This document shows positions 45,366-56,689 of a DNA stretch of 64,000 nucleotides, one piece after another. Positions within the stretch are counted from its first letter, which is position 1, and each line of letters begins with the position of its first letter. Source of the DNA: Petaurus breviceps papuanus (lineage: Eukaryota; Chordata; Mammalia; Diprotodontia; Petauridae); NCBI GenBank assembly GCA_028583685.1, contig JAMXIF010001177.1, forward strand, positions 4,361,642 through 4,425,641, in the 5' to 3' direction. The translations under genes and the position numbers were made by a program. The notes below the pieces were generated by a model. That model ran no database searches. It was not told the origin of the DNA and was given only the letters and a program-made list of their open reading frames with translations.

Positions 45366-45644
45366 ATCCCTAACTGCTGCCAAGACCATTTAAATGCCAA
45401 CCCAATTACCACTAATGGGCTAGGCAAACCAGTGTAGATAGTTGCAGCAAGGTATCCTGTGGAAGAAAAAGGAGGCAGCATTGTGCCAAGTGGGTCAAAC
45501 CACTAAAATTAACCACCATCCCCCAAGATCTTAATGGAAATAGCCCAGGACCCTGAATCAAAGAGCCCTGGAAATAGCAGCTCTTATACACCCTAGATCT
45601 TGAGCACTGCTTCCAAATCAGCCACTCACAGTATTAGCCCCTTT
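45366..45644. other. Unassigned non-coding stretch
   Basis: GC-moderate sequence. GGTCACCAACACTAGCCACT near 46380 and the cluster near 45600 (CAAATCAGCCACTCACAGTA) look loosely alike, so this may be flanking unique DNA split by the SINE and L1 that follow. Confidence 0.3.
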
Positions 45645-45841
45645 GAAAAAGTGGCCTGGGTGGCTAGGTGGTGCAGAGAGTAAAGCGCCGGCCCTGGAGT
45701 CGGGAGGACCCAAGTTTGGTTCCGGCCTGAGACACTTAACACCCACATAAAAATACTAGCCGTGTAACCTTGGGCAAGTTACTTAACCCCAATTGCCCTC
45801 CAAAAGGCAAAAAAAAAAAAAAAAAAAAGAAAAAGTGGCCT
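45645..45841 (+). mobile_element. tRNA-derived SINE with mixed type A/B features, perfect TSD
   Basis: The body at 45658-45828 has a type A middle (CCGGCCCTGGAGTCGGGAGG) and end (AATTGCCCTCCAAA). It also has type B traits (GAGAGTAAAGCGCC head, ATAAAAATACTAGCCGTGTA, GGGCAAGTTACTTAACCCC). It has about 20 A in its tail. GAAAAAGTGGCCT flanks it at 45645-45657 and 45829-45841. Confidence 0.93.
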
Positions 45842-45844
45842 TCT

Positions 45845-46305
45845 GGATTTCAGAAAGTCCTGGAAAGACTTTATAAGAACTGACGCAAAATGAAGTGAGC
45901 AGAACCAGGAGAACATTGTACATAGTAACAGTAAACCAATTGTAAATTACTTAAATTATTCTCAGCAATACAATGAGCCAAAATAATTACAAAATACTCA
46001 TGATTAAAAATGCTATCCACCTCCAGAGAGAGAACAGATAACAGTCTGAATACAGATGGAAGCACACCATTTTCCACTTTCTGAATTGTGTGTGTGTGTG
46101 TGTTTCTTTTTTCCTTTGGGTCTGTGTCTTCTTTCACAATATGACTAATAGGGTAATGTTTCACATGACTGAATATGTACAACCTATATCAAATTGTTTA
46201 CTGTCTCAGGGAGGGAGGAGGTGAGGAAAAGAGAAATTTTGGAACTCAAATTTTCTTTAAATGAATGTTAAAAATTGTCTTTACATGTAACTAGGGGAAA
46301 TAATT
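45845..46305 (+). mobile_element. L1 LINE 3' end, 5'-truncated
   Basis: TTCAGAAAGTCCTGGAAAGA, AGTGAGCAGAACCAGGAGAA, AATGCTATCCACCTCCAGAG, TATGTACAACCTATATCAAA, then the polypurine GGGAGGGAGGAGGTGAGG and TAAAAATTGTCTTTACATGT end. A short GT repeat lies at 46087-46102. Confidence 0.88.
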
Positions 46306-46588
46306 TTTTTTGGAGGAAGGAAGGCCAGGCAATAGGAAAATAATTTTTTTTAAAGAAAATAAGTGGCCCTCCAACCAAGTGGTCACCAACACTAGCCACT
46401 GACAGAAAAGACCAAGAGCTTCAGAAATAGCATTAACCCCTAGACCACCAGGCCTAATTTCACCTTGGCCCTGCTGCTATCAACCAGAAAAGCATCCCTT
46501 GTGGAGATAGGACTTGACATTGCAGCCCCCCTCTCCTCGGCAACCACAGCTAGAAATGAAAGCTCTCGACACCAAAGTTCTTGTCAAA
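46306..46588. other. Unassigned non-coding stretch
   Basis: An A/T-rich SINE-tail scrap near 46305-46355 (GGAGGAAGGAAGGCCAGGCA), then nothing recognised. Confidence 0.35.
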
Positions 46589-46742
46589 TGCTGTGTGTAT
46601 GTATGTATAGACATATATATACCCACACATATACATATATCCATACACATATGTGTATATAATATATATGTGTATAGAGAGAGGTGTTATTTATGTGTGA
46701 ACTATTATACGTGTTTTATATATGCATATGTGTGTGTTGCGT
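46589..46742. repeat. Low-complexity TATG/ACAT repeat
   Basis: Alternating purine-pyrimidine units such as GTGTATGTATGTATAGACAT and ATACACATATGTGTATAT. Confidence 0.85.
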
Positions 46743-46749
46743 AATATGC

Positions 46750-47005
46750 AGCTAACAGCACAATGGAGAGCACAATGGAGAGAACACTGAGCCTGGAGTC
46801 GAATCCAGCCCCAGATACTTTACTAGTTGTGTGACACTGGACAAGTCACTTAACCTTTGCCTCAGTTTCTTCATCTATAAAATGGGGTAATAATAGCACC
46901 AACTACCCAGTAAGGGTCAAATAGGATGTTATTTATAAAGTGCTTAGCACAATGCCCAGCATATAGCAGATGCTGTGCAAATGCTAGCTATTATTATTAT
47001 TAGAT
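46750..47005 (+). mobile_element. MIR-type CORE-SINE, nearly complete
   Basis: ACACTGAGCCTGGAGTCGAA, ACTGGACAAGTCACTTAACC, TTCATCTATAAAATGGGGTA, AAGTGCTTAGCACAATGCCC and CTAGCTATTATTATTATTAG. The sense MIR order from tRNA-related head to tail. Confidence 0.85.
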
Positions 47006-47089
47006 ATAGTTTTGTTAATGGAAATAATATTGAAGAATATGCATTAGAAGCTACTTTGTTGCTTCACCCTAAAGATCCCTGGGCATTTT

Positions 47090-47268
47090 CATCCCACCTG
47101 TGGCTGATCCTGTTTGTTTGTTGTCATTCCCTATTAGAATGTAAGCTCCCTGAGGACAGAGACTTCCTTTGCTTTGCTTTTCTATTTGCATCCCCAGAGT
47201 TTTGCACAGAGCAGTGAAGTACATGTGTGCTTTGCACATAATAAGTACTTAATAAGTGATTTTTCATT
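47090..47268 (+). mobile_element. L2 LINE 3' end
   Basis: CTATTAGAATGTAAGCTCCC, TGAGGACAGAGACTTCCTTT, TGCATCCCCAGAGTTTTGCA and AATAAGTACTTAATAAGTGA. Confidence 0.78.
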
Positions 47269-47884
47269 CTACATTTTTGATGCTTGATACTGGCATTGAG
47301 CATTGTCTTTATACTGCTCGTCAACAACAACAGAATGACAGGTATAGTTCTCTCCTATTTCACAGGGGGTGGCATTGCGGTTAAGGACTTACCCACAATC
47401 AATCATCCACAGTGGGACAGAGGCAAATCCAGGATCAGAACTCAAGATCCGATTCCCAGGTCTGTTACTGGGGCACTGAGTGATGTTTCCCTAGTCCAGA
47501 AGGCTGATAGCTGAGAATGAACTGGATTTATTTACCACGTGGAACAGAAGAGCTGCTGTGTCTGGCATATTCAGTTAGTGTGGTGTCCTTAACTAAAGGA
47601 GATGTCTTTGTGTGAAAAGGGCTTAACACTCTATAAGAGATGACAGAACCACTGTGATTTGAATTGGATATTGAGGACAAGATAGGTCGGTGCACGAAGT
47701 AAATAAAATATGTAAATGAAATCTTGTTCACATGTTTTTAAAGTGTTACACAAACCTGGAGCTTTCCTGCAACAGAGAGGGAAAACGAGACTTTTTGTCT
47801 CAAGTTTGAGTTGCATTTTTCTGTAGCTTTAGATATGACAGAGGTGCCCATTTGGCCAAAAGAGAGTAAAATCCAGCTCTAGGA
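47269..47884. other. Unassigned non-coding stretch
   Basis: No recognised gene. TTTCACAGGGGGTGGCATTG and CAGGATCAGAACTCAAGATC near 47360-47450 look like a strongly decayed antisense MIR. Confidence 0.35.
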
Positions 47885-48062
47885 GATTCTCATGAGATTG
47901 CAGACTGAATGTGAGATCTGAAGTCACAGAGGTTCCAATATTGGTTCTCTGATTGACCATCTGTAGGACTTTGGGCAAGTCACTTTATCACTTTCTGCCT
48001 CAATTTCCTCATGTGTAATAAGATGACCTCTAAGGTCCATTACAACTCAAAATCTATTAAAC
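47885..48062 (+). mobile_element. CORE-SINE with TCTAAGGTCC-type end
   Basis: TGAGATCTGAAGTCACAGAG, GGACTTTGGGCAAGTCACTT, GCCTCAATTTCCTCATGTGT and ATGACCTCTAAGGTCCATTA. Confidence 0.72.
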
Positions 48063-48124
48063 CTTTGGATGAACTCATCTATAAAATGGAAGTGGATAGC
48101 AGAATGAATTAAAAACTAGAATCC

Positions 48125-48276
48125 GGAGGGCAGCTAGGTGGCACAACAGAGCACCAACCCTGGAGTCAGGAGAATCTGAGTTCAAATCTGGCCTCAGACA
48201 CTTGATACCTACTAGCTGTGCAACCCTGGGCAAGTCACTTAACCCCTAATTGCCTTGCAAAAACAAACAAACATAC
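48125..48276 (+). mobile_element. tRNA-derived SINE, type A
   Basis: GAGGGCAGCTAGGTGGCACA, then AACAGAGCACCAACCCTGGA, GAGTTCAAATCTGGCC and GGGCAAGTCACTTAACCCCT. Relative to the other copies the head lacks about six bases (GTGAAT) after GGCACA. It abuts the 5' end of the L1 fragment; no clean TSD resolved. Confidence 0.88.
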
Positions 48277-49701
48277 AAAATCCTATAATGTGTTGTTTGG
48301 AAGAAACACATCTGAAGTAGAGACATACACACAGGGTAAAGGTAAAAGGCTAGAGCAGAATCTATTATACTTCAGCTGAAGCAAAGAAACCAGGGGTGAC
48401 AATCATGATCTCAGACAAAGCAAAAGAGATAAAGAAGTAAACTATATCTTACTGGAAGGTACCATAGACAGTGAGGTCATATCAATAGTAAACATATATA
48501 CATCAAATGGTATAGCATCTAAATTTTTGAAGGAGAAGTTGAATGAGCTAGAGGAGGAAATAGATAATAAAACTTTACTAGCAGGGGACCTCAACTTTCC
48601 CTTTGCAGAACCAGATAAATCTAACTGAAAAATAAAGAAGTTAAGGAGGTGGATACAATTCTGGAAAAGTTAGATATGATAGCTCTCTGAAGAAAATTGA
48701 ATGAGAATAAAAAGAAAAATATCTTTTCTCTCAGCAGTATATGACACCTACACAAAAACTGACCATGGATTGGGACATAAAAAATTCACAACCAAATGCA
48801 GAAAAACAAAAATAGTAAACACATCCTTTTCAGATCATAATACAATAAAAATTACATTCAATAATGGACAATGAAAAAAAGATTAAAACTGGAAATTAAT
48901 CTAATCTTAAAAAACAAATGGATCAAAGAACAAATCATAGAAAGAATCAATAATTTCATTTTTTTTAAATGACGACAAAGAGACAAGATACCAAAATTTA
49001 TGGGATGCAGTCAAAGTGGTACCTAGGGGGATATTTATATTTCTAATTGCTCCCACCAATAAAATAGAAAAAAAAAGCTGATCAATGAATTGGGCATGCA
49101 ACTAGAAAAACTACATAAAGAACAAATTAACAATCCCCAATTAAACACCAAATAAGAAATCCTAAAAATCCAAAGAAAGATTAATAAAATTGTGAGAAAA
49201 CCAATGAAATAAAACTAGAAGCTGTTTTTTCCAGTTTGTTTACTTATTTTTAGTTTTCAACATGCATTTCCACAATATTTTGAGTTACAAATTTTTCTCC
49301 CCATCTTTCCCCTACTCCCCACCCCAAAAAAGCAAGCCTACTGAATACCCCTTCCCCCAATCTGCTCTCTCTTATATCTTCCCTCATCCTCACCCCCCAA
49401 CTTTCCAGTAGGGCAAGATGGATTTCTTTACCCCAGTGCCTGTATATCTTATTTCCCAGTTGCATGTAAAAGCAATTTTTTTTAAACATTTGTTTTTAAA
49501 ACTTTTGAGTTCCAGATTTTTTCCTTCTTCCCTCCTCACCCACCCCCACTGGGAAGATAAATAATTCACTATAGGTTGTACATGTGTAGTTATGCAAAAC
49601 ATTTCCATATTAGTTATATTGTGAAAGACTAACTATATTTCCCTCCATCCTATCCTACCCTCCACTTACTCTATTTTCTCCTTTGACCCTGTCCCTTTTC
49701 A

Positions 49702-49890
49702 AAAGTGTTTGCTTCTAGAGGGGGCGGCCAGGTAGCACAGCGAGTAAGAGCACCGGCTCCAGTGTCAGGATGACCTGGGGATCAAATCCGGGCTCAGATA
49801 CTTGGCACCACACCCAGAAATAACTGGCCGTGTAACCTGGAGCAAGTTACTTAACCCCAATTGCTTTTTTAAAAAAAGTGTTTGCTTCTA
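49702..49890 (+). mobile_element. tRNA-derived SINE, type B, inside HAL1
   Basis: The body at 49718-49874 reads GGGGGCGGCCAGGTAGCACA ... GAGCAAGTTACTTAACCCCA, then ATTGC and tail. AAAGTGTTTGCTTCTA flanks it exactly at 49702-49717 and 49875-49890. Confidence 0.95.
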
Positions 49891-50204
49891 ACTACTCTCA
49901 CCCCAATCTACCCTCCCTTCTATCATATCCCTTCTTATCCCTTCCCCCCATTTTCCTGTAGGCTAAGATGCCCAAATGAGTGTGTATGTTATTCTGCAAA
50001 TCCAATGAGAGTAAGGTTGACCCATTCCCTTTCACCTTCCTGCTCTTCCCCTCCATTATAACAGTTTTCTCTTGCCTCTTTTATATGAGATAACTTACCC
50101 TAATCTATCTCTCCCTTTCTCCTTCTTCCAATATATTCCTCTCTCACCTCTTAATTTTATTTTTTTAGATATCCCTTCATATTCAACTCATCCTGTGTCC
50201 TCTA

Positions 50205-50282
50205 TGTATACATATGCACACACTCACATGTATATTTATATACACATACACCCTCTTATACATACATATACATCTATTTTTC
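50205..50282. repeat. CACA/TATA low-complexity tract in HAL1 3' region
   Basis: ACATATGCACACACTCACAT-type sequence, equivalent to the TA/CA tract in the sense HAL1 near 40160-40270. Confidence 0.75.
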
Positions 50283-50404
50283 TTCAACTATCCTCAAATT
50301 GAGAAAAGTCTTATGAGTTACAATTATCGTTTTTCCATGTAGGAATGTAAATAGTTCAACTTTAATAAGTTCCTTATGATTTCTTTTTCCTGTTTACCTT
50401 CTCA

Positions 50405-51800
50405 TGCTTCTCTTGCTTCTTGTATTTGAAAGTCAAATTTTCTGTTCAGCTCTGTTTTTATCATCAAGTATGCTTGAAAATCCTCTATTTCATTGAATGG
50501 CCATATTTTCTCCTGAATTTTGCTTGGTTTTAATCCTAGCTCCTTTGACCTCCAGAATATCACATTCCAAGCCCTTCAATCCCTTAATGTAGAAGCTTCT
50601 AGGTCTTGTGCTATCCTGATTGTGTTTTCACAATACTCAAATTGTTTCTCCTGACTGCTTGCAGTATTTTCTTCTTGACCTGGGAACTTTGGAATTTGGC
50701 TATAATATTCCTAGGAGTTTTCTTTTGGGGATCTTTTTCAAGAGGCAATCAGTGAATTCTTTCAATTTCTATTTTGCCCTCTGTAATGGGAATGTAAATT
50801 TTAAAGATCTTCCCTGCCCCTAGGCTAAATTGTACCTGGAGCCTGGGGTGGGAGGCTTGTTTTGATATGGATTCTGGGAATTGATATGGATTCTTGTCCT
50901 GAGCCCCCCGGCTTTGAAAAAACCCAGATGTTGACTGGGTATGGATGTAATGGTTGGACAGTTTGAAATCTGTCTACTAGATCTGTTTCTGTCTTGATAA
51001 TTCTGTCTGTGTACTTTGAAGTTCGGGGTGCTGATCTTTTCCCCTGAACAAGGTAAATGATATATGTCTGACTGATTAAAGTAAGCTTGTTAACCCATTT
51101 TGAGTTGCTTTCCTTTAACAAAGCAGATCTAAGAACCTGTATTGGCAGCAAACCCTGACGACACTTGGGGTGCCTGCCGCTACACCCTCTGGTCCTAGAA
51201 TATAAGGGCAATTTTCCTTGAGAATTTCTTGAAAGATGTTGTCTAGGCTCTTTTTGTGATCATGACTTTCAGGTAGTCCAATAATTTCTAAATTATCTCT
51301 CCTGGATCTATTTTCCAGGTCAGTGGTTTTTCCAATGAGTTATTTCACATTGCCTTCTATTTTTTTCATTTGTTTGGATCTGTTTGATAGTATCTTGATT
51401 TCTCATAAAATCATTAAATTCCAGTTGTTCCAATCTAATTTTGAAAGAGTTATTCTCTTCAATGAGTTTTTGAAATTCCTTTTTCATCTGGCAAATTTGG
51501 CTTTTTAAGACATTCTTCTCTTCACTGGCTTTTGTGGGCCTCTTTTGCCATTTTGGGTTAGTCTATTTTTTAAGGTGTTATTTTCTTCAGTATTTTGGGG
51601 GGTTTCCTTTAGCAGGTTGTTGACTTGCTTTTCTTGATTTTCTTGCATCATTCTCATTTCTCTTCCCAATTTTTCCTCCACTTCTCTTACTTTATTTTCA
51701 AAGTCCTTCTTGAGCTCCTTCATGGCCTGTAACCAGGCCTTGAATCCTTTTTGTCCCCAAAAAAGGATCCTTTGGTCTGTTTGTGCTTCCTCTGCTTGCT
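50405..51800 (-). pseudogene. HAL1 ORF1 remnant, interrupted by an LTR
   Basis: Minus-strand translation of 51723-51505 gives MKELKKDFENKVREVEEK, LGREMRMMQENQEKQVNN and TEENNTLKNRLTQ, the coiled-coil region equivalent to 39130-39300. Downstream, 50780-50420 on the minus strand is collinear with the RRM/C-terminal part of the other HAL1. The two parts are separated by the LTR at 50782-51184. Compared with the sense copy it is more decayed, with an altered coiled coil including an extra NLLKETPQNTEEN-type segment. Confidence 0.8.
50782..51184 (+). mobile_element. Solo LTR of an endogenous retrovirus (403 bp) in HAL1
   Basis: A fossil LTR with TGTAATGGGA...CGCTACA ends and an exact 5-bp duplication CCCTC at 50777-50781 and 51185-51189. 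Outside it the HAL1 reads continuously (TTTTGCCCTC joined to TGGTCCTAG). An ATTAAA-type polyadenylation signal is near 51077. Its first 40 bases resemble those of the LTR at 16648, and its 3' third resembles the LTR at 42488. Younger than the HAL1 and L1 that hold it. No internal retroviral genes remain, as expected after LTR-LTR recombination. Confidence 0.85.
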
Positions 51801-52106
51801 CATCTTGCCAGCCAATTACTTGACTTTTGAGCCCTTTGCCATGCTAGAACTCTGCTTCCAGATTACAGAGAGCTGTGTCCCAAATTTCAGGGGTTTTCAC
51901 AGCTGCTGGAGTTATTAGGAGGGTGCCCTCTCTGCAGCCCCCACAAGCTCTGGTACACTAGCCACACACCCCAGGACCACCACCCAAGACCATGATCCAG
52001 ATGCAAGCAGGTTAAAGTAAGAGTGATTACCCTCTGAATGGTCACTACAATCTGCAGGCCAGGAGCTCTGGAGGCAGCCACGCGGCAGCAGATGCATTTT
52101 GCCATG

Positions 52107-52122
52107 CCCCCCCCCCCCCCCC
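52107..52122. repeat. Poly-C run of 16 in HAL1 5' UTR
   Basis: Uninterrupted C16 on the plus strand, G16 in the HAL1 sense strand. Length may vary or be uncertain in the assembly. Confidence 0.9.
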
Positions 52123-53099
52123 TCTGTCAGGGACAGGGACCGGACTGTGCTCTTCTCCACCCGGTTCCAACAAAGCTCCCCACTGACCTTTTACTTTATT
52201 TTTTGGTGTTTATGGGTTAAGAAGTCTGGAAACTTCCACAGCTGCTGGTGATTCACTCTCCTGAAGTCTGCTCTGGCCAGTCTGTGCCACCGGTTAGGGC
52301 CGCCCCAGGGCGAGAACTGCCCAGCTCAGGCAGGCCTCTACTTGGCTCCCAGCCTGGTGCAACAGACCCTTCCTATTGGCCTGCCAGCCTGCCTTCAGCA
52401 GGAGATTTGTTTCTCTCTGTCACTTTGTGGATTCTGTAGCTCTAAAATTTGTTTACAGTCATTTTTTTACTTGTATTGGAGGTGGTGGGAGCTGGACCCA
52501 CGCAGAAGTCCTGTTTTTACTCTGCCATCTTGGCTCCACCTCCCTAGAAGCTGGTTTTATGAAAAAAAAAAAACACAATAAAATAGGTAAACTACTAGTT
52601 GATTTGATTAAAAAATAGAATGAAGAAAACCAAATTCATAGTATCAACAATGAAAGGGATGAAATCACCACCAATGAAGAGGAAATGAAGACAATTGTTA
52701 GGAGCTATATTGCCTAATTATATGACAACAAATTTGACAATCTAAATGAAGTGGATGAATATCTACAAAAATATAAATTGCCCAAATTAACAGAAGAAAT
52801 GAAATACTTAGATAACCCAATCTTAGAAAAAAAATTGAACAAGCCATCAATGAACTTCCTAAAGAAAAAAATCTCCAGAACCAGATGGATTCACAAGTGA
52901 AATATACCAAACATTTAAAGAACAATTAATCCCAATACTACATAAACTATTTGGGAAAATAGGCAAAGCAGGGGTCCTACAAAATTCCTTTTACTACACA
53001 AATAGGTGCTGATAACCCAAAACAGGAAGAGCCAAAACAGAGAAAATTATAGATCAATTTTCCTAATGCATATTGATGGAAAAATGTTAAATGAAATAC

Positions 53100-53736
53100 T
53101 AGCAAAGAGATCATAGCAGCATTATACCACAAGGATCATACACTATGACCAGGTGGGATTTATGCTAGGAATGCAGGGTTGGTTCAATGTTAGGAAAACT
53201 ATCAACATAATTGACCATATCAATAACAAAATCAACAGAAATCATATGATTATCTCAAAAGATACAGAAAAAGCCTTAGACAAAATATATCACCCATTCC
53301 TATTAAAAACACAAAAGAACATAGGAATAAAGGGAGCTTACCTTAAAATGATAAATAATATTTATCTAAAACCATCAGTAAGCATTATCTGTAATGTGGA
53401 GATGTTAGAAGCCCTCCCAATAAATCAGAGGTGAAGCAAAGATGCCCATTATCATCCCTATTATTTAATATTGTACTAGAAATATTAGCTATAGCAATAA
53501 AAGAAGAAAAAGAAATTAAAGGAATTAGAATAGGCAATGAGGAAACAGAACTATCACTCTTTGCAGATGATAAGATATTATACTTAGAAAATCAACTAAA
53601 AAATTATTTGAAAGTATTAACAACTATAGCAAAGTTGCAGGATAGAAAATACATCCACACAAATCATCAGTATTCCTATTTATTACCACTAAAGTCCAGC
53701 AGCAAGAGACAGAAAAAGAAATTTCATTTAAAATAA
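53100..53736 (+). pseudogene. L1 ORF2 reverse-transcriptase remnant
   Basis: The stretch 53153-53434 reads GFMLGMQGWFNVRKTINIID and HMIISKDTEKALDKIYHPFL. The stretch 53431-53736 reads CPLSSLLFNIVLEILAIAIK, KEIKGIRIGNEETELSLFAD and a DDK active-site turn. In active L1 these are VGFIPGMQGWFN, SIDAEKAFDKI and LFADDMI. The AEKAFD motif is changed to TEKALD. One frame change lies near 53430. The rest of ORF2 (52555-55150) is recognisable but broken in many places. Confidence 0.88.
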
Positions 53737-55565
53737 CTGTAAACATTGTAAAATACTTGGGAGTCTACCTGCCATGACAAACCCAGAAACTATATGAACA
53801 CAACTATAAAAATTTCACACAAATAAAGTCTAATCTAAACAACTGGAAAAATATTAATTGCTCATTGATAGGCCAAGACAATATAATAAAACTGACTATT
53901 CCACCTAAATTAATCTATTTATGGAGTGCATACCAATCAAACTATCAAAAAATTATTTTCCAGAGCTAGGAAAAAGCAAAGACAAAATTGATCTGGAAGA
54001 ACAATAGCTCAAGGATATCAAGGAAATCAATTTTAAAAAATGTGAAAGAAGGTGGTCTAGCTGTCCCAGATCTCAAACTGTATTATAAAGTGGTAATTAT
54101 CAAAACAATCTGGTACTGGCTAACAGAGCAGTGGATCAGTGAAATAAACTAGGTACAAATTACATTATAGTAAAGGAACACAGTATATGATAAACCCAAA
54201 GATCTAAGCTTTTGCAACAAAAACTCACTGTTTGAAAGAAAAATTTCTGGGAAAAATGGAAACAGTATGGAAGAAACTAGGTATAGACCAACATCTTACA
54301 CCATATACTGAGATATGGTCAAAATGAATTCATGATTTACACATAAAGGGTGATACCATCAACAAACTAAGAGAGCATGGAATAGTTTATCTGTCAGATT
54401 TATGGATAAAGGAAGAATTTAGGATCAAAAAATAGAGAGAGAGCATTACAAAATGTAAAACAGATAATTTGGAATACAAAAAAACTTAAAAGGTTCTACA
54501 CAAACGAAACTAATGCAACCAAAATTATAAGGAAAGCAGAAAAATGGGAAAAAAATTTACAAGTATCTCTAATAAAGGTCTTATTTCTCAAATATATAGA
54601 GAACTGGGTAAAATTTATAAAAATACAAGTTGTACCACAATTGATAAATAGTCAAAGGATATAAACAGGCAGTTTTCAGACAAAGAAATCAAAGCTATCT
54701 ATAGTCACATAAAAATGCTCTAAAACACTATTGATCAGAGAAATGCAAATTAAAACAACTCTGAGGTATTAACTCATGCCTACCAAAGTGGCTAATAAGA
54801 CAAAAAAGAAAAATATTGGATGTTGGAGGAGATGTGGGACAACAGGGACACTATTGCATTATTAGTAGATTTGTGAACTATCCAACTATTCTGGAAAACA
54901 ATTTGGAACTATGTCCAAAGGGCTATAAAACTGTGCATACTCTTTGATCCATCAATAGCACTGCTTGGTCTATATCCCAAAGACATCCAAAAAAATTGGG
55001 AAATGACCTATTAGTACAAAAATATTTATGGCAACTCTTTTTGTGGTGGCTAAGAATTAGAAATCAAAAATCCCCAATGGCTAAACAAGCTGTAATATAT
55101 AACTATAATGAAATATTATTGTGCTTTAAGAAATGACAAGCAGGAAAATTTCAGAAAAACCTAGACTTACGTGAGCTGATGCATAGCGAAGTGAACAGAA
55201 CCAGGAGAACATTGTACACAGTAACAGCAATATTGCTTAATGAAGAATTGTAAATGACTTAGCTATTCTCAGAAATACAATGATCCAAGACAATTTCAAA
55301 GGACTAATAATGAAGCATGCTATCCACTTCCATAGATAGAATTGATACTGACTGAATACAGACTAAAGCATGTTATTTTTCACTTACTTTCTTTTTTTAA
55401 TTTGAGTCTTCTTATACAAAATTACTAATATGGAAATGTTTTACATAATTGTACATGTATAACCTATATCTGATTGCTTACCATCTAAGGGAGGGGGGAG
55501 GAGAGGGAAGGATAGAATTTGGAATTCAAAACTTTAAATAAAAATGTTAAAGAAAATTTTTAAAC

Positions 55566-56250
55566 CTATTACACTTATTCCATAACTAACTTCAAGAGCC
55601 AATATTTCCTTAAGACAAGGTTTAATGGTGTCACTTGGGTGGGAACCTTCAAAGATAATCTAGAAGCTATGACTTGTGGGTATCCAATCATCCGGGGAGT
55701 GTTTATGCTACAGTTCTTTCTGAGAATATCTGATGCTCTCCCAGAAGAGGCTATGAGTGTTGGGTGGTTCACTTTTATATTGAGATGTGACCTCATGGTT
55801 GCCAAAAGCTTGGGGTTAATTCACCAGACCTAATTTCTTTGGCAAATACCAGGGTTATGGGCTTGTAGGAAATCATTTGGGTTTTTGTATGTGTATTCCA
55901 AACAAGTCTGTACCTGAGTTTATGCATTAATATACACATTAGCACTTTGCTGAGTGATATGCCCTAGGGTGTACTTCTACCTTAAAGTGTATTTCATGCC
56001 TGCTACCCATCTTCCCTCAGCGATGCTTAGAGACCATGGTAGCCTGTCAGTGCTCTGAGGGCCACCACACCCCCTTCTTATGCCTCTCCACCTTGGCCTG
56101 AAGGCATGTGGCTCACTACAAATTAATCTCTGGGTGGTGATCAGAGCCCATGCATGGCTAAACCAGCAGCTCATCATCTCTTCCACTGGGATTTTACCCT
56201 TGCATAGCTGTGTCCTATGGCAGAGTTGGAAGATCAGAGGACAGAGAAAT
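55566..56250. other. Unassigned non-coding stretch
   Basis: No gene or repeat recognised. Minus frame 55977-56315 (112 codons) has no domain and overlaps simple repeat at one end. Confidence 0.35.
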
Positions 56251-56362
56251 GCATATATACATACATAGATATAGACATGCATACATTTGTGTGTTGCATA
56301 CATACACACATGCACATGTATTTACATATATGTATTGTACACATACATACATGCACACCTAC
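56251..56362. repeat. ATAC/CATA low-complexity repeat
   Basis: Repeated CATACATA and ACACATGCACATG units; frames rich in Tyr/His/Thr are artefacts of it. Confidence 0.85.
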
Positions 56363-56530
56363 ACTGCTGTGCCAATTGTTTGCTGCTCATTCTGTGTATA
56401 AATATCTTACCATCGATTTTATTCATTCTCAGAGTCACCCAATGAATTAGAGTAGAATGAGTTCCTCCAATGACTGGATGAGGTAGCAGCAAGATGTATG
56501 GGGATATGCAAATATACATTGATATTACTG

Positions 56531-56668
56531 TTGTAGTTGTTGTTCAATCATTCAGTCATGTCTGACTCTTCATGAACCCTTAGATGATAGCATACCAATA
56601 TACTGTTTATGGGCTTTCCTTGGCAAAGATACTGCAGAAGGGGGTCATTTCCTTCTCCGACACAAATA
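56531..56668 (-). mobile_element. BovB/RTE-like SINE tail (antisense)
   Basis: GTTGTTGTTCAATCATTCAG, CATGTCTGACTCTTCATGAA, GGCTTTCCTTGGCAAAGATA and GTCATTTCCTTCTCCGAC. An internal stretch differs from ordinary Mar-1 (TAGATGATAGCATACCAATA), closer to a BovB-type end. Confidence 0.65.
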
Positions 56669-56689
56669 TACATGTGTGTTAAATATACA

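Larger units (their letters stand above)
49215..52553 (-). mobile_element. HAL1 retrotransposon (antisense) inside L1, 10-bp TSD
   Basis: Occupies 49225-52543, flanked by CTAGAAGCTG at 49215-49224 and 52544-52553. Read on the minus strand it starts GGAGGTGGAGCCAAGATGGC, has a GC-rich 5' UTR with a run of 16 C (plus strand 52107-52122), an ORF1 remnant (about 51800 to 50405) and a non-coding 3' region. It ends with a T-run on the plus strand at 49225. Its 3' end is closely similar to that of the 38.2-41.3 kb HAL1. It contains a SINE (49718-49874) and a solo LTR (50782-51184). Confidence 0.93.
48277..55565 (+). mobile_element. L1 LINE (endonuclease to 3' UTR), split by an antisense HAL1
   Basis: 5'-truncated L1 beginning inside the ORF2 endonuclease (48297 on: EETHLK...RHTHRVKVKG and GVTIMISDKAK). 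It continues to 49224, resumes at 52554 and ends in the polypurine 3' UTR and AAAATGTTAAAG near 55550. Once the 3.3-kb insert is set aside, the two parts are collinear L1. The coding region has many changes, more than the L1 at 31701, so it is an older copy. Confidence 0.9.

Noticed and set aside
50825-51211. Minus-strand 128-codon frame
   Set aside because: Antisense to the solo LTR at 50782-51184 with no recognisable domain.
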